This document shows positions 1-11,603 of a DNA stretch of 64,000 nucleotides, one piece after another. The DNA is taken from assembly GCA_010645155.1 (NCBI GenBank), contig CM021317.1, forward strand, positions 12,862,545 to 12,926,544, in the 5' to 3' direction. This DNA comes from Tigriopus japonicus (lineage: Eukaryota; Arthropoda; Copepoda; Harpacticoida; Harpacticidae). The notes under the pieces are model-generated. The model saw only the letters and a program-made list of their open reading frames with translations, did no database searches and was not told the origin of the DNA. Every line of letters begins with the position of its first letter. Positions within the stretch are counted from its first letter, which is position 1. Both the position numbers and the translations under genes were made by a program.

Positions 1-211
1 ATGATCGTGTCCATTAGCCAAAATAAGGGTCCTCTATGTCCTTAGCAGCGTTGGGCCACGTTCGGCTGAAAAAGAATCGAATCTCTTTTCTTGGCCCCTT
101 CAAAAGTCAAAGGCAAAGCCCATCTTTTGCTGCATCTTCATTCCTCCGGCTCTCCGATTGTATTTTGTGTGGGGCATATTTTCACTTTTCTGTCTTTTTT
201 CTCTCTTTCAG

Positions 212-3200
212 TATGGTGACACTCCTCTTCATACGGCTGCCCGTTATGGTCACGCTGGCGTGGCTCGAATTCTCATCTCGGCCAAATGCAATCCAAACCT
301 GCAGAATAAGGTAATACTAAAACCGATTCAAAATTCGGATGCACGCCATTTTTATCCCGAAAAAGAGACGTAACTTCGAAGTTCTTGTTCGAATAACTCA
401 CTGACGGTTCTGAAGAATGGATTGAAAGTCAGGGATAGTAAAAGATCGGACCAAATTTGTGTTGAGGTTTTTTCTTCCATGCCATAAAATCTTTGCTCGC
501 GTGGGCGTGACACGATACGCCTTGAAGCTCTTTATTACATTTTCGCGTTATGCCAGAGTGAGTCGTGATTTCTCGCCTCTGATTGAGCATGAAATCCCGA
601 GATTTGTCCGTTTCAATCGCGATTTCATTCGCAATGGTCCTCCCAAAGTTGACGCGTTTCCTTTCCTCCCATTGCTCACTACTCTTGGTCCCAACTCCAA
701 GTGTGCTTGGGTGAGATTCTTGGAATGGTTTGTTTTCTTGACTTTTTGCCGAATATAAATGACTTGAGTGACCAGTGAGGATTTGGGGAGATGGATTATT
801 CATTTTGAATGAAGTGATGGCTCCTACTGGTTTTGTCTTTGAGCCCCTCCATCGATTCGTCCACAAGCAAAAAGGGCCTGGCCATAAGTGAGTGAGTGAG
901 TACTTGAACTGGCGGGAATGCTAATTGACTTGGGTCGTTTCCATCATTCCTAACATCATCATCATCATCTTTTCTGCCGCGCCATCTGAACCGTCATTGT
1001 CTTGATGAGCTTCATGAGCTTCAATTGAATGCCTCAAACAACGGAGATTAGACTCACCAGGTCATGACAAATTGGTTTTTATTGCCGCGATCAAGGGGCC
1101 CCGAAATGAGAGAAAACAGCATATAGCACAAGAGCTATAAAATTTTGCATGAGAAGTTTCAGCACTTAACACATTCTTGATGATGCAAAACCTGGTATGA
1201 ATTAAACATATTGTACCATCAAATTCTTCTAAAGATAATTGTGCGAGTTGCCCTGAAATATTGGGCCATGCAAGAGTGGGATAGGAGATACTCAAGTTCC
1301 AACTTTTTTATAATAAAAAAGCCAATCACTCATCGACCCAGTCACCTTATCAGAGGGAGAAAGGAAGCGAGTGGAGAAAATTTTGAATAATCAATCACAT
1401 TTACCTCATTCCTCTGCCAAAATATCTCTCATCACCCAAGACCAACTACCCTGCCTCCCAAGTAAAGGAAGCAGGCAAGCAAGCCCCTCAATGGGCATTC
1501 GACTTTGTTGCATGTCAAGCTCAGGTGATAGTGGTAACCGACAAACCACCGATAACTTCACTCAACACCGTTTTCTTCATTTGCTGTTGGCATTCACACA
1601 CATCAGTGTGAAGAAACCAAAAGTAAATTGATTTCAGAGACCAGAAACCCGCATATTTAGTTTTTTTTAAACCGCTCAAGAGATTATTTTGGAAAGTTAT
1701 GGGCCTTACTTAATCTGTCGTTTTCGACCAGTGTGAGAAAACGACTTACCATCAACGATCCGATGGAAAGTGGCGTTGGAAATTAGATGGCATTCCAATG
1801 ATGATTTGATTCTCCCGTGATCTCGCACTTTCCAGTTGGTCTCTCTTGAATTGAAGAAGAGTGTTGGCCTCGTACTAGTTGAACTCTGGACTCGTTTTCG
1901 ACTCGAGTCGATAACAAGTATTTGGGAGGGAACGTCAAAGCAGACACGATGACATCTTTTCCTTGGCCAAAGAAAATCATCATCAAATAATCAGCTCAAC
2001 CACAGACTTGGGCTCTCAAATTGCCGGTTGTAGGTGGTCCGTCTCTTCGTTTCAATCTTTCTCTTGGACTCTTGTCGCTCTCTTTTTCAATGTAAGGGGA
2101 TAATGCGTGTTTTTTGCTCAATTCGGATGCTTTTGACAGCTACATTCCGAACCCCCCATGCAGCTACTATCACTTGCTGCTCAGACATGAATCTGTTTGT
2201 GTCCTCCTCAAGTAAGTCAAACCTCTTGGGTTTAGTGATCGGAGCATTCGATGAGCATTTTAGAGCAAAGTTACTTTCAAAACTTTCCGTATTTGATATC
2301 GGACTAGTCCAAAATCGTTTTCTAAGCTAAGAAACTTGAGATTCGATTCGAAATACGTACGAGCTGTCCGTCGATCTGCCATCAAAAGGAGCCAAAGGAT
2401 CTTCTCCTTAGCGCTTGGGCTCATTTTGGATCATGATGATTGACATTGCCTGAAGACTGTAATTTAATCCAAACAAGGGGAATCGATAGTGATTGGCCTA
2501 CAAGTCAAAATTGGTGCCTTCACACATGAGTGCATGATAATGGACAACAAGGGAGATTGGAGACCGTGTCAACGTGGTCTCGACCGTATTTACTTGTCGT
2601 CGCATTTCGCTGCAATGCGTTGAGATCACTTCATTACCTCGCAAGTCCTGAATCCCTGACCATCACAACGGCAAAAAATGTCAGGTAATTGCAATGACAT
2701 TTTGACTGGATGAAGCCTTGTTTGAAGATCTAATCCCCAAAGCCATCCGCTCGACGATCTAAGGTCGAGGTTGGCTTCAGTTTTCAATTAAGTCAGATTT
2801 CATCCGATTTGGCCTCTTGTCGTCGACCGGTTTTATCTGTGCATCAAGGGCCACTTTCACCCACTGCGGACGAAGTATCGTATTGTCCAAAACGACGAGC
2901 TCACTCGCTCTCTGCATTCTCTCGATCGACCGAGTTCTTTTTCGTTCCCAAATAATTCTCAAATTTAGGTCTGATTGTAAATCCAATGCATCGAATCTCT
3001 CCTCTCTCCTCTTCTGCTCAACTCTGGCTTTTATTGATGACAATCGGATTCTACGACAGCACGAAAAAGGCACTTTCGGTAGTATTTCGTACCTCCTTTT
3101 GCTCGGGTCATTTTTTTCGAAGCAGGAATGGCTGTAAATAGCTTTCGACGTTTGGGACAATAGAATTGCTGAAATGCTTGTCTCTGCAGAAGCAATGTGA

Positions 3201-6200
3201 TGAGCCGCCAATGCCTCAAAATACTTCCACTTAAGGCATGGAATCTTCCGCCAAAGCAATCCAATGTTGTTGCCCGTCTACGGTCGGATCATGAGTTTAT
3301 TCATGATTGGCTACTAGCCTTCATCCCCTAGGTCTTGGAGAGGCAATGGCAAGTAATGCAATTACTTTTGCTTGTTTTGCTTGTCGTTATCGGGTGTTGA
3401 AGTACTCCATGGATTGTCAATTTTTCAACATCCCCTCTTCTTAGGAAGGAAGTCGGGGGTGGAGTCGAATATTGGCGGGTTTTATGAGTCTAGCGGATAT
3501 TTGTCGCGTCAACACCAACATCTGTTATAAACGACGGAAAAGTCGATACTTTCCCCGGTATTTTTCGATACCGCACCTATAAATTTCAAAAATTTAACTT
3601 AGTATTTTTTCTGCTCAAATCGCCAATGGTGGTTAGTTTCCCTCTAGCTATAGAGAGAGTTATCCATCACATTTTTATGAGCTTCCCTAAGCTTGGCCAA
3701 TGGTCTGAAAGCATCCTCCCGAGACTTATCTACATGGCATCTCTTAAATAGCTAGTCACGAAAAATAAATAATAAATGTTCTGCATCCATCCCATTAAGC
3801 TTCTTCTTCGTGCTCTAGTAATATGAGACTTAGAGCAGGCCTGAGAATGAGGCTTGATTCTTGGATTTTCGAAATGAGGCTGCCCGATGTGGGGCCCAAA
3901 ATGCCCAAGTGCTTAAGGAAAGGAAGATGTTGAGCAGGCCGAACTTGCCCAGAAAAGATAATAATTATTGCAGGTGATAATTTCCAATTCCTTCCAAGTA
4001 ATTACATCCTTGCACCTTGGAAGAGTGGAAAAAATAGTGGCATCAGTTTGAGCTAGAATACCCATGACCGAGGTGATAAAACTCGAGCTGTCATTCGAAA
4101 CATTTGTACTCACACACTCACAGTATCTCATAATTACTTCACGACTCTTTAGGAGGTTCAGAAAACAAATAATCTCATGCTTAAGAGGATGAAAGATGTA
4201 CGGAACGCGAGATCCTACGAACGAGGCCGATTTGAGCGACTGATAGCTGATAAGATCACTCTCGAAATGTATTCATCTTGGCATGAAGATGGAGTACAAT
4301 GGCTGGTGGTGTGATTGCATCTCAATTTAAGAACAGTGTTCGCTGCCAATGGCTTTCCATCTTGGGGTTTCATTTCACAAGGGTCCGACGACCAAGAAAG
4401 AGCTGGTAATAGTCGAACAATTAAAAGAGGCTTACCACATTCACTTTGGAATATTCCAGCAGTACAATCTGTAAAGAAAAAAAGGGATCCCTAGAGAAAT
4501 TCTGGTGGAGCCTTTCATCACTTTAAATGATCGGAAGGTGTTTTGTCATGAAAAGAGCCCGTTAGAAACAGACTGCTGTGGGCAATAAAGGGGTCTAAAA
4601 AAGCTTTTCAAAGCATTTCATTTTGTCGACAAAAATATCGTCAGATAAGTCCCGAAGGCAGAGCACTTTCCTAGTGTCTTCAAAAGATGTGTCTAGATAT
4701 GCAAAATTGAGCCACAAATCTTTTACTCAGCTCCAAGCTCGACTGACTCGACCAAGAGTCCACTACTACTAAACTGTTCCAGTACCTCTTACTACTTAAA
4801 CTTTAAATGTATCACCATCTATCATGGTTCGGTGAACAATATCAGGGGAATGGATTTGGTTGCTTAAAACCTTGTCACCTAAAAGATTGCCAAAGACGAA
4901 GGGCCCTTATCACAGAAATATGCAGAGCACTTTTGTCATTCATGCGAAAATATGGGCCACTTTATCTCGACTTTTTACCTTTGATAAGAACAAACAGGTT
5001 ATATAAGTTTTCATCAGCCCCATGAGGGAAGCAGAATTTGCCCCTTGGACAGATTGTCATGCATCAGTAGGGCCCGGAGTTTTTTTTAATATAAAATATT
5101 TTAAAAATGTTTCTCCGCTTTTCCTCAATTTTTTAAATATTTGCGCTGTTTCAATGAAAAAATAAATATTTCTTCGAATATTAAAGTCAGGAAAAAATAT
5201 GTCATGTAAAATTGAGGAAAAAAATCAATGATCAATGCTCAATAGAGCTTACCCAAAATGAACCCGAAATACAAAAATCTAAAAAAATGGCATGGGTACT
5301 GAGTTTAGACATTCACAACCAAAACTACTGTCATACACGAACAAATTGCGTCGTCTATTGAGGCAAATTGAATTTTTTATTGTTACATCAATTGCATGTC
5401 AAGTATGCCTCCAAAAACGGACAACTGAATCAAATTAACCAAAAACAAATTCGAAAAATTGGTTCACACAAAGACAAAACTACCATATAATGGCGTTGTC
5501 AAAAAATATTTCTTCAATATCCGGTCTTTTTCCAAATATTTTGGGCTTTTGAAGATGATATATGTTGGTTATGTTGTCACTTTTTTGCAAAGATTTTTCC
5601 GGGCCCTACTCATCAGTCATATCTTTCTTCTTTACCATCTGCGTCATCATCCCCAATGCGCTGCATGTAACTACATACTTACGGCCACACCTCAATCGCC
5701 TTAGTGTGACTTTGGAGAAGAGGGTGGGCGTGTGAAAATTCATGCAGTTGATAAGATATTTTTGTTTTCTTTTTGTTTCAGAACGGAGACACACCCATGC
5801 ATATTGCGGCTGCCATGGGGCGGAGAAAGCTAGTTCGAATCCTATTGGAATCTCATGAGTTGAATCCGGATAGTACCAATCAACAAAACGAGAAACCAGT
5901 CGAAATCGCCAAACGCAAGGGTCACGTGGAAATTACGGAACTTCTTGAAAACCCGCCCCCAAAACCTCCCAAAAAGTTAAACGAAGGCGGGGTTGAGGTT
6001 TTGGACGGAATTGACGAGCAAAGTGTCATGAATGGGAAACAAAGACGGAAACACAAGGTAAAATATATAATGGAATGAAATGTGTCAAAAGAAATGGATT
6101 CAATGTCGGAAACGATGGAGAGATTTTGAGCGATTGTAAAGGTTTTCAGCGATCTTAGAGATTTTACTTGCACTCTGAGAGCATCTCCAAATCCCAAGGA

Positions 6201-8951
6201 ATCGGGATTCCTCCTCTCTTGAATCCAGGCTAGTTCGAACCATGAAGTTTCTCCTCTCTCCTCTATCGGGCTCTTTCATGGTTTAATTTGTTGCCCATCA
6301 ATCTTCGTTAGGAATATTCCAACAGCTTCTAAAGCAGGGTTAAATAAATTTTTGAATACTATTCCTGATCAACCCACTATCCAAGAGTTGGCCACAGCTG
6401 CAAACTCGTTGGTAGATCAAATTTCGTAAAAATGTTAATTGTATAAATTCTTACTATGATTAATTTGTTAGACGGAATCCCATTCCTTGTAGCGGTAGTG
6501 GCAGTAAAAAATCTGCACCCACCCCCACACAAAATGCGTTTGGTAATTAAGAAAGATCATTTCAAAAAAAAATTAGTAAATCTGGTCAAACCATTTTGCA
6601 ATCTTAATTGACCGTTAAATCAAAATTTAAAATTTCAAAACCAAGGAAAGCCAAATGATAGGAAGGAATGTTACACATGCATACGTCACTTTTCTCAATT
6701 GTCGTAATAAACGCACAGGCTGCTGTATCCGGGCTCTTGTTCGGGAAAACTCTTCGTAGACTTACTGCGGTCAAATGTATTTTTTGTGCCGTTTTAAAAT
6801 GCTTCATGTCCATCATGTCAATCAGGGGTTATTTAAGTGCATCATACACGACTGATGTTGCACGTACAATTTGTAGCGTACGACGAGTGTTAACGAATCC
6901 GATCATAAACGGATGTAGTAACTCGTGCACGAGTTAAACATGAACGTTTCATGTTGTTTATCAAAGCAAAACTGACTTGAGCACATTTCTTTTCAACAGC
7001 ACCGACATCACTCAAAAAGTACACCATTGTCGCCTTACGGATGTCATTACTATCCTGATATGATTGATTTCCCCGAGCCTGATCCAAATTCTTTACCTGA
7101 GGAGCCTTTAAAAAATGGAGAGCAATACTTCCTGGACTTGGCAGGAAACATCAAAAAGGTAAAGCAACTTTTGTAAAACCATAAGCCAACACCTTCCTAA
7201 CTAAAGAACATCTTTTCTATCAATTTCAGGGACCCGTTAGCACGAATTACACGTGTTATTGTGCCCCGCTCCTTCATCGAGTCGAAAAGAAAATGGATCG
7301 AAATAAAAAGGAAATGTTTCGCCATTTGGACCATACACATGGCAAGCTAGTCTCAAGAATCTCACATTTGGAGAAACGAACGAAAGATCAGCTTGGTCAT
7401 CTCTCCAATAACATGAAGGAAACATTCGCCCAGGTAATTAAGAACACTCTAAAGCATTTTCTTGTGACGTAGGGAATTCGTCAAGTACACGCATGCATGA
7501 ACTGCATGATCAAGATAGACCGTTGTTTCACGATAACAAATGTGACATTTCAATGATTCTAGGAGCGAATTGAATGCCAAGACAGAATGGAGCGAAGGGC
7601 AATCCGGGACCGCATTGCCATAGAACGTCAAAGTGGGGTGCGCGATATGATTCTCAGGGGCGATCTCTCCGCTTGGTTGGAAAAGCGGGTCTCGGAATTG
7701 GAAAAAATCAGTTCCATGAAAAGTAATGAGGATGCAGCGTTTATGAGAACCCTCTTGAGAAGTTCCAAACGCAGGAAACGAGCTTTCATGGCTGAGATCC
7801 AAAGTGGTACACTTAGGCGAACAGCTAGCGAAGACTATTTGCCTGGAGAAGACTTTCAAGAATCCCAACAAGACATTGTAGTCGACGAATTGACACTCCC
7901 GCCTAATCTACAAGAACTGCGCGTGTCCGATCATCCACATGATGATTTTCCTGGACCGTCAATCCGCGTGAGAAGGAACAGTGCTGGAGATGAAACCAAC
8001 ATGTTCTATGATTTTGGTGATTTCAATGTCAAAGAACTTTCCAACCATAACCACTCACAGCCGAGCAACTTTTCTGGCCTACAGCCTCAAGCCTCTCCTG
8101 GTGACATCATATCATACAGCACCAATAGTGAATCCACTGTGGTCTCTAATCTCAAACCATGGCCCAGGCAACATCATCTCCAAGCACCTGGCTCAACAGA
8201 TGGCTCAAATGTGATTTATCAAAATTTCAATCCTCCTCGATCTCTGAAACCCCAATTACCTATTCCCCCACCCAAACCAGCCAAGGTCCCGCCCATGTTA
8301 CCCCCTAAGCACCAATTGCCGCCCCCTTACCGACCGCCCCCTTTTCAATACAATACCCATGCGTTCAAGGGGACAGGGGCAGGCAATAATGGTTTATACC
8401 TCCCTTCCATTGGCGAGGATCATTTTTTAGGCTCAACTCACCCCCTGGTCTTAGGATCACTCACCAAGACCACATCTGATGGGGGCTCACACGATTCTCA
8501 CAATGACTCGGGTTACTGTACCCGACCAGGGGGAAACAGTTCAGGTCCATCGCCAAGTCTGTCAGGTAAGTTACATCTAAAAAGCCTTGAAGGTTCATTC
8601 ATACAATAACCTTTCAAGTCTTTAATGACTTCAGATTTAAATTTACACCACGCCATAAACTGGCCGAAGCATTTCTTGACATGGAAAAGCCCAATCAGCG
8701 TAGCTCTGATTTTTGCTAATCAACTAGAATTTTTTTTTTGGTGCTTTGCAGGTAGTCAAGGCCGACCAGACAGTCGAGGGATCAATTTAGACTTTCCCGG
8801 AGCCGATTCAGGGCCGTCCTCGCGAGACCATGGATTATCAGGACAATTGGAAATTGGGCCCCGAATCCGACAACTTCAGACCCAATTAAGTCTTACCCGA
8901 TTGGAACACTCTGGACCTGAGGTGACTTCAGCCCAAGGCAGTTTGGTGTGA
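212..8951 (+). CDS. Ankrd6: ANKRD6/Diego/Diversin-like ankyrin scaffold, 3' part
   Basis: Six exons join in frame: 212-310, 5782-6057, 7000-7158, 7230-7433, 7563-8565 and 8752-8951 (TGA at 8949-8951), each bounded by AG and GT, giving 646 residues. Visible residues 1-33 are exactly one ankyrin repeat (YGDTPLHTAARYGH...). Residues 34 to about 95 hold another repeat plus a degenerate one. From about 179 to 270 a charged, coiled-coil-like stretch starts with CYCAPLLHRVEKK, which aligns with the conserved C-rich/coiled-coil block after the ankyrin repeats of vertebrate ANKRD6. The C-terminal third is low-complexity, with proline-rich PIPPPKPAK and PPPYRPPP (a PPxY site at 8319-8330). Known role of the family: cytoplasmic core planar-cell-polarity factor that binds Dishevelled and antagonises canonical Wnt signalling. 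The start and earlier repeats lie upstream of the window. Identity rests on recalled family sequence, not a search. ANKRD6 is the best fit; another ankyrin scaffold is less likely. Confidence 0.85.
311..5781 (+). other. Large intron of the Ankrd6-like gene
   Basis: This 5.5-kb intron lies between two phase-0 ankyrin exons. It begins GTAATA and ends in a T-rich tract followed by CAG. Apart from the MITE at 5068-5608 and a short ATC repeat near 957-970, I see nothing coding. The longest open frame, 2777-3259 on the minus strand, has no recognisable domain. Bases 1-211 upstream are also intronic and end in a polypyrimidine tract. Confidence 0.8.
5068..5608. mobile_element. hAT-type non-autonomous element (MITE) in Ankrd6 intron
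   Basis: The 541-bp element has 11-bp perfect terminal inverted repeats, TAGGGCCCGGA at 5068-5078 and its complement at 5598-5608. The flanking 8-mers, TGCATCAG (5060-5067) and CTCATCAG (5609-5616), match at 6 of 8 positions, as expected for an aged 8-bp target duplication. The TAGGG start fits the hAT terminal consensus (YARNG). The interior is AT-rich with AATATTTT motifs near both ends and no transposase frame. The superfamily call rests on the duplication length and the terminal bases. Confidence 0.65.
6311..6510 (+). mobile_element. LINE 3'-end fragment, 5'-truncated
   Basis: A short frame at 6331-6429 encodes KAGLNKFLNTIPDQPTIQEL and then a tail ending in TAA. It closely matches a second fragment at 21241-21327 on the minus strand (...LNTIPDQPTIQGL...). 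Both are followed by the same 24-bp 3' block, here at 6474-6497, with one mismatch between copies. This pattern, a conserved C-terminus plus 3'-UTR end with the 5' part missing, is typical of a truncated non-LTR retrotransposon. It sits in the 942-bp intron 6058-6999; nothing else is visible in that intron. Confidence 0.6.
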
Positions 8952-9437
8952 AATGAAGAAAGCGCCCATACAATGACGAGTACAAATCGATGATTCAGAT
9001 GCCATGATGCCAGAGAAGATCCAATATACTACTTTTTATCGTTGTTTCATGTGAAGATTTGTATTTCTAGTCTCTATTTGTCCAAAACACATGTCATGCG
9101 CTACTTATAATATACGCAGATGTTTTCGCATATGAGTTCAGATATTAAAAAAATGTATGCGCCGCATGGCTTCCAAGAAAATCAGAAGTGTGCTCTGCCC
9201 TGTTTGCTAGTCTCTTAAACCATGATTCAATTACTCACGAAGCTGTGATTTCTATCCGAAAAACTCCTAAGATAAGGCCGAAGAGCTAACATACGCAAGA
9301 ATTTCCAGGCGCTCTAATAAAAAGAAGGTGCGAAGCGATTGTTCATCTATTCCTAAAAAAGACCTCGAATCGTCTCGGGACTCATTCATATTCTTGTTGG
9401 GACCCTTGTGAATAAAAGTTCTCTCATCAAGGCAAAA
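8952..9437 (+). promoter_or_regulatory. Short intergenic spacer with poly(A) signals and next gene's 5' region
   Basis: Only 486 bp separate the Ankrd6-like stop from the SLC34 ATG. Candidate poly(A) signals for the upstream gene are ATTAAA at 9144-9149 and AATAAA at 9316-9321. For the downstream gene, an Inr-like TCATTC at 9382-9387 lies about 30 bp after an A-rich TATA-like TAAAAAAG at 9354-9361; both are weak. Tight head-to-tail spacing leaves little room for separate control elements. Confidence 0.4.
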
Positions 9438-11524
9438 ATGTCTCAATCAGACGCATCGTCAGAAAAAAATGACAAGGGCAAGATCAAGAAAATTATCTTC
9501 ACAGTGCTAAAAGTCATGATCATTATTGGTCTTTTATATCTGTTCATTTGCTCCTTGGATCTCATGTCCGTCTCGTTCAGACTCATTGTTGGAAAAGCTA
9601 CAGGTAAGTAAGACAACTAGAAAGGACTAACTCTAATTCTCCATGAGTAACAATTTGGCAACTCCCAGGTTTATTGGCGAACGTCGAGGCTTTCAACAAT
9701 CCAATGATCTGCCTCATGATTGGTATAATTGGAACGGTGGCAGTTCAAAGCAGTTCCACATTCACCTCGATTATCATTTCCCTCAGTGCTTCAGCAGGTA
9801 ATTTCAATTCCATCCCTTGGTCATGGACCAAAGCAAGGAAATTTTCAGAGCACAAGACCCACTTTCAGGATTGGATGTCTCTCAAGCCGTTCCAATGGTG
9901 ATGGGTGCCAATATTGGGACCTCTGTGACCAATACTATTGTTTCCCTCACTCAAGTAGCGGATCGGAATGAGTTTCGTCTATCCTTTGCCGCAGCCACCG
10001 TTCATGATATGTTCAATTGGTGTGCTGTGATAGTCTTGTTAAGCCTTGAGGTATACTTGGATACTTTAGACGAAAAAATGGGATTTGGAACAAATATCTT
10101 GATCTTTAGGTGATCTGTCATCCCTTGCAATTGGCCGCTGAAGGGTTAGCCAACGGTATTGTGCCCTCAAATGCGACAGAGATTAAGATATTGAAGTACA
10201 TCACCGAGCCGTTCACGGATTTGATAGTTCAAGTAAGAGTTACAACGAATCCTTGAGACATTATCGTAACATCCGGTGAATAGTATATTGGCCTCATCCT
10301 AGATTGATTCCGATGTTTTGAATGATTGGAGCACGAATGTGGAAAACAATGCCACCACGCTATTGAAAGACTGTGAAGCTAAAAATTGTTTCTATTTATT
10401 CGAACTGTTCTCTGGATTGCCTGATTGGGCTTTGGGTTTGATCTTGGTGATAGCCTCTTTGCTGATTCTGGTTGGATCGCTTATGATAATGGTCAAGATA
10501 CTGAACTCCCTATTGCAAGGTCAGAAAACATGCATGTCTCATTCATGAGAATCCATTAATAATGATTTTCTATTTTCAGGGGCGATTGCGGTGGTGATTA
10601 AGAAAGTGCTTAACCCCAGGTTTGAGTCGAAAGTGCTCAATTATTTGTATGGCTATTTGAATATAGTAGTAGGAGCCTGTCTGACATTTGTGGTCCAATC
10701 GAGCTCTGTCTTCACTTCGACTTTGACACCTTTGGTGGGGATTGGTCTTCTCGAAATTGAAACCTGTTATCCACTCTTTCTTGGTTCCAACATTGGAACC
10801 ACATCAACAGGCATACTGGCAGCCTTGGCCACTTCGGTCAACTTTGACAAGGCTATCACTGTGGCTTTTGTTCATCTTTTCTTTAATCTGGCTGGAATCG
10901 TTCTTTTCTACCCGATCCCATTCACTAGGTATCAATTGACCTGTATGTGACCACACTTTCAATTGATTTCTAATGAATTTGCACATGTTTCCAGAATTCC
11001 AATTGGGCTTTGCAAGATTTTAGGCAACACCACTGCCAAATATCGATGGTTTGCTTTCGTTTATTTAGTGGGCATGTTCGTTCTCCTGCCCATTTATGTG
11101 GTTCTCATCTCCTTAAACAACATCGTGTTCATCATCATGTTTTCCATCACAATCGTTATTTTGGTGTTTGCCATAGTGGTGAATGTTCTCCAAAGCAAAC
11201 CTTGGGCAACAAAGACCTTGAGCAAAGTGGGCTTGGACACGTGGGACTTCCTTCCCAAATGGATGCATTCGCTCGGATATTGGGATAGGTAAGCGGTGGA
11301 AAATGAATTTTGGATTCCCAAGCATTTTAGCATGTCTTTTTTTCAGAGTGTTTTCGAAAATTGATGCCTGTAGCAAATACCGTGACAGAAGTGCAAAGGC
11401 TGAAGGTTCAAAGTCTGACCTGACAAAATCTGAGCAATCAACAATGGAAAATATTGATTTAGAAAACGGAGTGATAAATGAGGGCTATGAAAACGACAAA
11501 GACAACAGTTTCAAATCCTCATAG
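9438..11524 (+). CDS. SLC34A: SLC34-type (NaPi-II) Na+-phosphate cotransporter
   Basis: Eight exons, 9438-9603, 9669-9797, 9869-10050, 10110-10232, 10303-10519, 10580-10928, 10995-11288 and 11347-11524, keep frame through GT-AG introns of 59-76 bp and give 545 aa. The family's two inverted Na_Pi_cotrans repeats are evident: QSSST at Q82 and MGANIGTSVTNTIV in the first; QSSSVFTS at Q312 and LGSNIGTTSTGILAALA in the second. Between them is an extracellular loop with a C..C pair. Late helices end in KYRWFAFVYL and the family signature WDFLPKWMHSLGYWD, followed by a hydrophilic tail. Known role: plasma-membrane uptake of inorganic phosphate driven by sodium. A139, A141 and D145 (FAAATVHD) match the Ala-Ala-Asp set of electrogenic NaPi-IIa/b, so 3 Na+ per phosphate is inferred. 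I chose ATG 9438 (context AAAAATG) because no upstream ATG is in frame; the only earlier in-frame start-like codon is GTG at 9408. It is slightly shorter than vertebrate members. Confidence 0.93.
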
Positions 11525-11536
11525 ACTTGCTAAACA

Positions 11537-11542
11537 TTTATT
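11537..11542 (-). promoter_or_regulatory. Poly(A) signal of the DEG/ENaC gene
   Basis: TTTATT on the plus strand reads AATAAA on the minus strand, 61 bp past the channel's stop codon. Cleavage downstream of it would end the channel mRNA close to, or inside, the final exon of the SLC34 gene. Confidence 0.5.
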
Positions 11543-11569
11543 CTCACACCTCTTAAAGTATTACTTGTC

Positions 11570-11575
11570 AATAAA
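11570..11575 (+). promoter_or_regulatory. Poly(A) signal of the SLC34 gene
   Basis: AATAAA lies 46 bp after the TAG at 11522-11524. Cleavage 10-30 bp downstream would put the 3' end at about 11585-11605, reaching the end of the convergent gene. Confidence 0.6.
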
Positions 11576-11603
11576 GTTATGTCTTTGTATTGTCATATCA
11601 AGC

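Noticed and set aside
2777..3259. 160-codon open frame, minus strand, in the Ankrd6 intron
   Set aside because: No domain or motif recognised, and it lies antisense inside an intron without promoter or splice evidence.
7449..7871. 140-codon frame antisense to the Ankrd6 exons
   Set aside because: It is the complement of a clear coding exon and has no protein-family similarity of its own.
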